Positions 7,974 through 13,767 of a stretch of 13,767 nucleotides of DNA are shown piece by piece. The DNA is from an uncultured Alphaproteobacteria bacterium (GTDB lineage: Bacteria > Pseudomonadota > Alphaproteobacteria > HIMB59 > GCA-002718135): assembly GCA_902613275.1 (NCBI GenBank), contig CACMGM010000017.1:1-13767 (forward strand). The letters are read 5' to 3'. The position numbers were made by a program, and so were the translations under genes. How positions within the stretch are numbered: position 1 is the first letter of the stretch; each line of letters starts with the position of its first letter. A model generated the notes under the pieces. That model searched no databases. It was given only the letters and a program-made list of their open reading frames with translations, and was not told where the DNA came from.

Positions 7974-8741
7974 CTAAAACATCTCATTTATTATTTTATT
8001 TAATTTTTGTGTTACTCTATCAATTATTTTTTTTCCTACCTGTGCATTGGATTTTCTAGGATCTCCAATAATTCCACTTTTACTTAATTCATTAGTTACC
8101 CAAGCTTTCTTAATATTTTTTTCATAAGAAATGGTTTTAGATGATAAATAATCGGGAGATAATCTATGTTCAGAAATTTTAGATTGCCTAACTAGGTTTG
8201 GAAATAAATATAACATAATAGATGTTTCAAATTCTCCACCATGATAACCAAAATCTTTTTCTTTACTTGATATAATTCCTTTAAATTGATCAAATAAAAA
8301 ATATGTGCCTTTTACTATGTTTATCTTAAATTCTGATTTCAATTCTTTAGCAATAATATCTATATGGCTTATTTGTCCACCATGACTATTTAAAAGTAGT
8401 ATATTTTTAAATTTCAATTTACATACATTTTCTAAAATTGATAAAGAGTGCGATATAAATTCCAATGAATCAATACTTATTGTTCCATCAAAATCTGTAT
8501 GTTCAGCAGCTGAACCAAAATATATTTCAGGCATAATTAAATATTTACTTGAATTATATTTTTTATTGAATTCTAATAATATTCCTTCAAGAATTTTTTT
8601 ATCAGTATTTAATGGAAGATGTGGACCGTGTTGTTCTATTGATGAAAATGGGAAAATTAAAACTGTTTTTCTATTTATTTTTCTAATTTCATTTGTTGTT
8701 AATTCTTCCCAAAAGTTTGTTAGCATTTTTTTATTATACAT
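7974..8741 (-). CDS. Creatininase-family metal-dependent amidohydrolase
   Basis: A 255-residue protein with the complete creatininase-fold metal site: E36 and H38 in IEQHGPHLPLNTD with D47, the EHTDFDGTIS strand (80-89), H120 in NSHGG, and E170/E172 in HGGEFETS. Known members hydrolyse creatinine, open cyclic amides, trim the mycofactocin precursor (MftE), or remove the formyl group from a formamidopyrimidine nucleotide (ArfB of archaeal riboflavin/F420 synthesis). The last is notable because GTP cyclohydrolase II and a RibD reductase domain lie in the same cluster. It is transcribed away from the dehydrogenase gene, with only 13 bases between the two ATGs. A second Met at residue 6 (base 8726) is a plausible alternative start. 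Exact substrate unknown. Confidence 0.9.
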   Translation of the reverse strand: MYNKKMLTNFWEELTTNEIRKINRKTVLIFPFSSIEQHGPHLPLNTDKKILEGILLEFNKKYNSSKYLIMPEIYFGSAAEHTDFDGTISIDSLEFISHSLSILENVCKLKFKNILLLNSHGGQISHIDIIAKELKSEFKINIVKGTYFLFDQFKGIISSKEKDFGYHGGEFETSIMLYLFPNLVRQSKISEHRLSPDYLSSKTISYEKNIKKAWVTNELSKSGIIGDPRKSNAQVGKKIIDRVTQKLNKIINEMF

Positions 8742-8754
8742 TTATAAGTAAATT

Positions 8755-9714
8755 ATGAAATCTTATTCTTTATGGATTGATAAAAAAAAACAAGCTAAAA
8801 TTTATCAAAAAAAACTTGTTTACAATAAAAATAAAAAAACAGTTTTAGTTAAAACTATTTACTCAGGTATTAGCAAGGGAACTGAAAAATTAGTTTCATC
8901 TAAAAACGTAAGTAAGGATCAATTTGAATTAATGAAAGCCCCATTTCAAGAGGGTTCTTTTAATTTACCTATAAAATATGGTTATATAAATGTTGGGAAT
9001 ATTATCGATGGTCCAAGGAAATATATAAATAAAAAAATATTTAGTCTTTATCCTCATCAAGATTTATATGAAATTTCTATTCAAAATTTAATTTTTCTAC
9101 CAAAAGGAAATTTGAGAAAATATATTCTTACTGCAAACATGGAAACAGCAATTAATATCTTTTGGGATGCTCAATCTAAAAGTAATCATAAAATTCTAAT
9201 TGTAGGGCTTGGCTCTGTAGGATTATTAACTGCATTTTTTTTTAAAATTAATGGATATAAAGATGTTTATGTTTTTGATAATAATAAAAATAAAAGAAAA
9301 ATTGCCAATTATTTAGGATTAAATTTTATTGACATAAGAAAGATTGAGAAAATAGATGTAGCAATAAACACTACAGCTAATTACAAAGTTTTAAATTCTT
9401 TAATGGAAAAATTATCTATCGAAGGAAAAATAGTAGAAGCTAGTTGGTATGGTAAAAATAAAGGAGAAGTTTCCTTAGGCGGGTATTTTCATTCTAAAAG
9501 ATTAAAAATTATTAGCTCACAGGTATCTAAAATACCAAAATATATGAAAAATAAATATGATTTTGACAGGAGATTAAAATTAGCAATTAAATCTTTAAAA
9601 AATTCAAAATTAGAAAAATTAATTACTAGTGAAAGTAATTTTTTTGATTTAGAAAAAGATTACTATAAAATCCTTCAAAATAAGGATACAATAATGCATC
9701 TAGTTAAATATTAA
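8755..9714 (+). CDS. BchC-like medium-chain dehydrogenase lacking zinc ligands
   Basis: A 319-residue MDR-superfamily oxidoreductase. The N-terminal GroES-like part carries YSGISKGTE (36-44), which replaces the Cys-containing catalytic zinc motif of classical alcohol dehydrogenases, then GYINVG (76-81) and YPHQ (99-102). The Rossmann domain has GLGSVG (151-156) for NAD(P) and a DNNKNKR stretch after the second strand. The segment NMETAINIFWDA (128-139) resembles the BchC and zinc-binding dehydrogenase subgroup. It is the first gene of a four-gene forward run (PTPS-fold protein 2 bases after its stop, glycosyltransferase, methyltransferase). A role in reducing or oxidising the side chain of a cluster intermediate is inferred; the substrate is not known. 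Confidence 0.82.
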   Translation: MKSYSLWIDKKKQAKIYQKKLVYNKNKKTVLVKTIYSGISKGTEKLVSSKNVSKDQFELMKAPFQEGSFNLPIKYGYINVGNIIDGPRKYINKKIFSLYPHQDLYEISIQNLIFLPKGNLRKYILTANMETAINIFWDAQSKSNHKILIVGLGSVGLLTAFFFKINGYKDVYVFDNNKNKRKIANYLGLNFIDIRKIEKIDVAINTTANYKVLNSLMEKLSIEGKIVEASWYGKNKGEVSLGGYFHSKRLKIISSQVSKIPKYMKNKYDFDRRLKLAIKSLKNSKLEKLITSESNFFDLEKDYYKILQNKDTIMHLVKY

Positions 9715-9716
9715 TT

Positions 9717-10115
9717 ATGTATTCGATAAAAGTAAGAGAAAATATTCTAATAGCTCATTCTTTACCTGGAGAGGTATTTGGACCAGCCCAAAATATGCAT
9801 GGAGCTACATATTTAGTAGATGCTGAATTTTTCACCGATAAACTTAATAAATACAATATAATTATGGATTTAGGAATAGTGTCCACGACATTAAAAGATA
9901 TTCTTAAAATATATAATTATCAAAATTTAGATGAAATTGATGAATTTAAGGGAAAAATTACCTCTACAGAGTTTTTAGCAGAGGATATATGCAATAAGAT
10001 CTTGAATAGACTTAGAAATGAATTCTCTGAAGATTACAAATCTTTAAAAAAAATTAAAATAACCTTGCAAGAATCAAATGTTGCATGGGCATCATATGAA
10101 AAAGAGGTTATCTAA
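9717..10115 (+). CDS. PTPS/QueD-fold protein with altered active site
   Basis: A 132-residue T-fold protein of the 6-pyruvoyl-tetrahydropterin synthase / 6-carboxytetrahydropterin synthase family. It keeps one zinc His (H14 in IAHSLP), a second in HGA (H28) and the pterin-anchoring Glu in LQES (E119). However, the canonical HGH is HGA (A30 in place of the third zinc ligand), the catalytic Cys four residues before H28 is Ala24, and the catalytic D-H pair seems to be D72-E73. It is therefore unlikely to do the normal QueD or PTPS reaction, although pterin or pyrimidine binding is still plausible. It starts two bases after the dehydrogenase stop and its 3' end overlaps the glycosyltransferase gene, indicating a shared transcript. 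Confidence 0.85.
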   Translation: MYSIKVRENILIAHSLPGEVFGPAQNMHGATYLVDAEFFTDKLNKYNIIMDLGIVSTTLKDILKIYNYQNLDEIDEFKGKITSTEFLAEDICNKILNRLRNEFSEDYKSLKKIKITLQESNVAWASYEKEVI

Positions 10116-11142
10116 AATTAAATCTGATATTTATTTTGTTTATCCAGGAAATATTAATGCAAAAACTGGAGGATACATTTATGAAAAAAATATTCTAGAA
10201 TATGCAAAGATAAGAGATATAAATATTAGACCAATTGCTTTAAGTGAAAATTATCCTTTTCCTACAAATAACGATATAAAATATTTTCTAAAAATTTTAG
10301 ATAAAATCGATCCTGATTCGAAAATTATAATCGATGGGTTAGCTTTAGAGGGAATGTATTCCATTTTTAAAAAAATACTTACTTTTAATGTTATCGCGTT
10401 AATACATCATCCTTTATATCTTGAATTTAAAGGTCAAAGGTCAAAAAAATTCCTAAGATTAGAAAAAAAAAATTTCAAAAAAATAAATAAATTTATTGTG
10501 ACATCTAAAAATACAAAAAATTTATTAATAAATGAATTTAAGGTACTAAATAATAAAATTTCTGTAGTTGAACCAGGCATAGAAAGACTTGCAAAATATA
10601 ATTTTAAAAATAATAGTAAAATTCATTTTTTAACATGTGGAAGTATAATAAATAGAAAAAATTATCTTTTTTTATTAAAAGTTTTAAAGCCTTTAGATAA
10701 TTTTATTTTAGAAATTGTTGGTGATACTACAAGAGATATAAGTTATTACAAAAAACTCAAAAAATTTATTTCTAAAAACTCAATGAACAGAAAAATAATA
10801 TTCCATGGTACTATTTCAGATACAAAATTAGCTAAATTATATTCCAAAACAGATTGTTACATTTCGGTAAGTAAATATGAAGGTTTTGGTATGTCTTTAG
10901 CAAATGCATTAATAATTAAAAAGCCAATTATAACCTTTTTTACTAACACTATCTTAAATACAATAGGAAAACAGGGTGTTATTTATTTCAAAAAACTTGA
11001 AGTAAGTGATCTTAGAAATATAATTATTAAAAATATATTAAATAAAAAAAATTTTAAAAAACTAAATATTGATATTCATAAAAATAAAAGATATCTTCTT
11101 ACTCCTCTAGAGTCAGCGAAGAAATTTGTTAAATTAATTTAA
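10096..11142 (+). CDS. GT-B family glycosyltransferase (GT4-like)
   Basis: About 348 residues of a GT-B glycosyltransferase. The N-terminal domain has YPGNINAKTGGY near the start and the acceptor-side LIHHPLYLE. The C-terminal, nucleotide-sugar-binding domain begins with FLTCGSIINRKN and carries the YEGFG motif (E at bases 10879-10881). The EX7E motif is altered: the second Glu, expected eight residues later, is Asn. An in-frame ATG at 10078 would add six residues and lengthen the overlap with the preceding gene from 20 to 38 bases; neither start has a clear ribosome-binding site. There is no signal peptide or membrane helix, so a soluble cytoplasmic enzyme is expected. In this neighbourhood it probably glycosylates the cluster's small-molecule product rather than lipopolysaccharide, but that is inference. 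Confidence 0.85.
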   Translation: MKKRLSKIKSDIYFVYPGNINAKTGGYIYEKNILEYAKIRDINIRPIALSENYPFPTNNDIKYFLKILDKIDPDSKIIIDGLALEGMYSIFKKILTFNVIALIHHPLYLEFKGQRSKKFLRLEKKNFKKINKFIVTSKNTKNLLINEFKVLNNKISVVEPGIERLAKYNFKNNSKIHFLTCGSIINRKNYLFLLKVLKPLDNFILEIVGDTTRDISYYKKLKKFISKNSMNRKIIFHGTISDTKLAKLYSKTDCYISVSKYEGFGMSLANALIIKKPIITFFTNTILNTIGKQGVIYFKKLEVSDLRNIIIKNILNKKNFKKLNIDIHKNKRYLLTPLESAKKFVKLI

Positions 11143-11143
11143 T

Positions 11144-11932
11144 ATGCATGAATTTCAAAATAAATGGTTAAATCTTAGAGAAACTGTCGATAGAAATTCA
11201 AGAAACAAAAGAATACTATATTTAATTAATAAATTTTTTAAAAATAAAAAAAATATTAGAATAGTTGACTTAGGTTCAGGCGCTGGATCTAATTATAGAT
11301 TTCTTAAGTCAAGGTTATTAAATAATCAATATTGGTCTTTTGTAGACATATCACATCAATCAACAAATTATTTCAAAAAAAATATAAAATTATCATCTAA
11401 AATAAAAAAAAATAATTTTAAAATTGTTGATGTAATTAATAATCTAGAAAAAATAAATTTTAATGATTATAATTTGGTTACAGGATCTGCTTTTTTAGAT
11501 ATTCTTCCAAAAACATGGTTTAAAAAATTTCATAAATTAAATCTTGATACGGCAATTGTTTACTTTGCCTTAAATTATAACGGTAATTTTAAATTTTTTC
11601 CAAAACACAAGGATGATAAAAAAATTCTTAATATTTTTAATAAAGATCAAAAATCTGACAAAGGAATAGGGGAAGTGGCCGTTGGACCAAATTGCACTGA
11701 ATTAATAAATAAAGTATTTAAAAGGAGTCACAAGACATATGTTTTAGACTCTACATGGGATGTTAGTAAAAATTATGAATTTCAAATTTATTTCTTAAAT
11801 TTTTGTAGAGAAATTATTCAAAAAAATAAACTTAACTTTGATGATTGGTTAAAATTCCGTTTAAAATGTATTAAAGAAAAAAATTCTAGATTTATTTTAA
11901 ATAATACAGATTTTTTAGCTATTAAGAAATAA
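11144..11932 (+). CDS. Class I SAM-dependent methyltransferase
   Basis: A 262-residue protein with a Rossmann-type SAM-binding motif I, IVDLGSGAGSN (40-50), an acidic residue after strand 2 (VDIS), and a motif-IV-like strand VTGSAFLDILP. The N-terminal WLNLRETVDRNSRN segment and the C-terminal half are divergent and rich in Lys, Asn and Phe. It starts one base after the glycosyltransferase stop and is the last gene of the forward run. Its final 18 bases overlap the convergent RibD-reductase gene. The methyl acceptor is unknown; the context suggests a pterin or pyrimidine derivative or its sugar. A protein or RNA methyltransferase cannot be excluded. Confidence 0.82.
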   Translation: MHEFQNKWLNLRETVDRNSRNKRILYLINKFFKNKKNIRIVDLGSGAGSNYRFLKSRLLNNQYWSFVDISHQSTNYFKKNIKLSSKIKKNNFKIVDVINNLEKINFNDYNLVTGSAFLDILPKTWFKKFHKLNLDTAIVYFALNYNGNFKFFPKHKDDKKILNIFNKDQKSDKGIGEVAVGPNCTELINKVFKRSHKTYVLDSTWDVSKNYEFQIYFLNFCREIIQKNKLNFDDWLKFRLKCIKEKNSRFILNNTDFLAIKK

Positions 11933-12748
11933 ATTAACAATAATTTCATTTTCTAATTGATTAAAATTATGTTTTGGTCTCATAGCTTTGTTGAGATTTG
12001 AAATTTCTTTTAAATTTAATGAATTAATTCCGGAACCAATTAATATTGGAGCAATCATAAATTGAAGAATATCAATATATTTATTATTTATTAATTCTGA
12101 AATAGTTTTTGATCCTCCCTCTACTAAAATATTTTTAAATTTAAGTTTTTTTATTTGCGTAATAAAATTTTTAGTAAAATTTTTTTCTTTTAATCTTATT
12201 ATTGTTGAATTATTCAACTTAATATTTTTATAACTTTTTGTAAAAATTATATTTTCATTACCGTCATTAAATATTTTATATTTGTTACTTAGCGAAAGAC
12301 TGCCATCGATAATAATTCTTTTTGGATTTGTGCCCTTTATTTTTCTTGTCGTTAATAGGGGATCGTCTTTTTTAATGGTATTTGAGCCTACAATAATTGC
12401 ATCACTGATACTTCGTAAACAATGCAGATAAATTATACTCTTGGGATTATTTATGTAGTGTGAATTACCATTATTTAATGCAATTCTACCATCAATACTT
12501 TGTCCTATCTGAGCTATAACTAATTTTTTGTTTTTTCTTAGTATTGGGACAAGGATATTTAAGATTGATTGATAAAATTTACTTATATAAATTCTTGATT
12601 CTAGATTATTATTTTTGATGTAAAAGTTACTTTTTCTTTTTGTTGATAAAGAAATACTATTTTTTTTAATCAATAAATATAAATCACTATTCTTTTTAGA
12701 ATTTTTTATAAAATCTAATAGAATCCCTATATTTTTTGATGTAATCAT
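11915..12748 (-). CDS. RibD C-terminal (pyrimidine reductase) domain protein without deaminase
   Basis: A 277-residue protein. Residues about 75-275 match the RibD_C / DHFR-like reductase domain that reduces the ribosyl group of the early riboflavin intermediate with NADPH: AQIGQSIDGRIA (79-90), SHYIN (96-100), LRSISDAIIVGSNTIKKDDP (111-130), NPKRIIIDG (141-149) and LVEGG (208-212). The first 75 residues are not a deaminase: the zinc motifs HAE and PCxxxGxTPPC of RibD are absent, and I do not recognise this region. With no deaminase, the product should keep its 2-amino group, as in the fungal/archaeal reduction-first route (Rib7-like). The gene converges on the methyltransferase and diverges from the cyclohydrolase gene across 36 bases. 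Confidence 0.85.
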   Translation of the reverse strand: MITSKNIGILLDFIKNSKKNSDLYLLIKKNSISLSTKRKSNFYIKNNNLESRIYISKFYQSILNILVPILRKNKKLVIAQIGQSIDGRIALNNGNSHYINNPKSIIYLHCLRSISDAIIVGSNTIKKDDPLLTTRKIKGTNPKRIIIDGSLSLSNKYKIFNDGNENIIFTKSYKNIKLNNSTIIRLKEKNFTKNFITQIKKLKFKNILVEGGSKTISELINNKYIDILQFMIAPILIGSGINSLNLKEISNLNKAMRPKHNFNQLENEIIVNLFLNS

Positions 12749-12784
12749 TTGTTTTTATTTCAATTATATCTATATAAAGTTTTC
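12749..12784. promoter_or_regulatory. Divergent intergenic region between reductase and cyclohydrolase genes
   Basis: Thirty-six bases separate the two divergent ATGs and must hold at least part of both promoters and translation-start regions. TATATC and TATATAAAG on the forward strand (within 12765-12779) are possible -10 sequences for the cyclohydrolase gene. No -35, operator palindrome or FMN-riboswitch-like structure fits in this space. Confidence 0.25.
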
Positions 12785-13767
12785 ATGAGTTTCAAAACTA
12801 ATACAGGAACTATAATAGATAGGGCAATTAACGAACTCAGGACCGGAAGACCCTTAATAATTAAGAATAACAAGGAATATTGGATGTTCTTTAATATAGA
12901 GCATTCTCAAAGTAAAATTTTTAATCAATTCAATAAGCACTTAATTGATGAAAAATATCTAATTATTACCAAACAAAAAGCTCAATCAATTTTTAACAAG
13001 AACATTAAAAGTAATATTTATTTTGAGATAAATCCAAAAACAGATGTAAATCAAATAATAAATTTATTTGTTAATCCTCTTAGGAATAATAAAGTAATTA
13101 AATTTACCAATATTAAAAAATTCATAGCAAAAAATTTTCATAATGTTTGCATTGATCTTTCTAAAAATGCTAAAATGATACCATCACTAGTTTTTAAAAA
13201 AATTAATAAAAAATATTACAAAAATATAAATGAATTTGGATTTAAAAATGGAATTTTAATTTTTGATTACAAAGATTTATTGAGGCAAAATGAATTAATT
13301 TGTGAAAGTATTAAATTAGTATCCAGTGCAAAAGTTCCACTACCAAAAAATGAAAATTCTAATTTTAAAATATTCAAATCTTACATTGGCTCAGATAAAC
13401 ACGTAGCGATAATTATTAATCCAAAAAAAATAAATAAAAAATCTGTTAATTTAAGAATTCATTCAGCTTGTTTTACAGGTGATATTTTTCATTCCTTAAA
13501 ATGTGATTGTGGTGAACAGTTAAATCAATCAATCAATTACATGGTTAGAAATAATGGTGGAATTATATTATATTTAGAACAAGAAGGTAGGGGGATAGGA
13601 TTAGCTAATAAAATGAGAGCCTATTCTCTTCAAGCAAGGGGTATGGATACAATAGATGCCGATCATAATATTGGTTTTTTAGATGATGAAAGAGATTTTA
13701 ATATTGCAGCTAGAATACTGAAATTACTAAAAATAAATAAAGTTAATATTATTACAAATAATAAAAA
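12785..13767 (+). CDS. GTP cyclohydrolase II with degenerate RibB-like N-terminal half, 3' end cut by window
   Basis: An open frame from ATG 12785 runs to the window edge (327 codons). Residues 226-327 are a clear GTP cyclohydrolase II domain, which opens GTP to the diaminopyrimidine ribosyl phosphate with loss of formate and pyrophosphate. Zinc cysteines C229, C240 and C242 (HSACFTGD, KCDCGEQL), QEGRGIGL (266-273), Y280 and the D301/R303 pair in DERDF are all present. The sequence breaks off just after the TNN strand, so roughly the last 40-50 residues are missing. Residues 1-200 start like RibB (AINELRTGRP) and carry DLSKNAKMIPSL (124-135), which echoes the RibB DLARLAGLxP motif, but the RENEGD metal-binding motif is absent. 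I read this as a RibBA fusion whose dihydroxybutanone-phosphate synthase half has decayed or been repurposed. Confidence 0.88.
   Translation, partial: MSFKTNTGTIIDRAINELRTGRPLIIKNNKEYWMFFNIEHSQSKIFNQFNKHLIDEKYLIITKQKAQSIFNKNIKSNIYFEINPKTDVNQIINLFVNPLRNNKVIKFTNIKKFIAKNFHNVCIDLSKNAKMIPSLVFKKINKKYYKNINEFGFKNGILIFDYKDLLRQNELICESIKLVSSAKVPLPKNENSNFKIFKSYIGSDKHVAIIINPKKINKKSVNLRIHSACFTGDIFHSLKCDCGEQLNQSINYMVRNNGGIILYLEQEGRGIGLANKMRAYSLQARGMDTIDADHNIGFLDDERDFNIAARILKLLKINKVNIITNNK

Noticed and set aside
7951..8000. Possible bidirectional terminator between the histidine phosphatase and creatininase genes
   Set aside because: AATAAATAAAA and a later TTTTATTTAATT are only imperfectly complementary, have no G-C pairs and lie partly inside the creatininase gene; in DNA this AT-rich it is expected by chance.
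8566..8751. 61-codon forward frame opposite the creatininase gene start
   Set aside because: Lies across the HGPHLPLN metal-site region of the reverse gene and has no recognisable features.
9717..10115. Queuosine gene queD
   Set aside because: The catalytic Cys and third zinc His are missing and no queC, queE or queF is nearby.

Overview
This is a very AT-rich, tightly packed stretch of bacterial chromosome. Lys, Asn and Ile are heavily over-used in the proteins and no gap between genes exceeds about 56 bases. Gene content points to a streamlined marine alphaproteobacterium (SAR11-like or HIMB59-like; inferred from gene families and base composition, not from a marker gene). The evidence includes a methylotroph-type malyl-CoA lyase plus malate-CoA ligase operon, a DUF4864 protein, and a kinase/M23/class III aminotransferase fusion. 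I see no tRNA, rRNA, CRISPR array, insertion sequence or long repeat.

Bases 1-4124 hold ordinary and semi-ordinary genes. A large fusion protein, cut by the left edge, joins an APH-type kinase end, an M23 metallopeptidase-like domain and an ethanolamine-phosphate-lyase-like class III aminotransferase fold. A convergent LysE/ArgO-type exporter overlaps its 3' end. A secreted DUF4864 protein and a SRAP (HMCES/YedK) abasic-site DNA-crosslinking protein follow, overlapping by one base.

Bases 4181-7331 form a probable operon: mclA, mtkA, mtkB and a 45-residue membrane miniprotein. The three enzymes together convert malate, ATP and CoA into malyl-CoA and then acetyl-CoA plus glyoxylate, which is the acetyl-CoA-forming arm of the serine cycle. 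A histidine phosphatase (7387-7950) follows on the same strand.

Bases 7974-13767 are the most interesting part. Seven genes in several short, divergent or convergent units encode: a creatininase-fold amidohydrolase (-); a BchC-like zinc-less MDR dehydrogenase, a PTPS/QueD-fold protein with a rebuilt active site, a GT-B glycosyltransferase and a SAM methyltransferase (all +); a RibD reductase domain with no deaminase (-); and a RibBA-like protein with an intact GTP cyclohydrolase II half behind a degenerate RibB-like half (+, cut by the right edge). The combination looks like a biosynthetic pathway that draws GTP into a diaminopyrimidine or pterin-like precursor, keeps the 2-amino group because no deaminase is present, and then modifies it by redox chemistry, methylation and glycosylation. 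The product is unknown to me. The pathway is an inference from gene content; the individual families are well supported by motifs.
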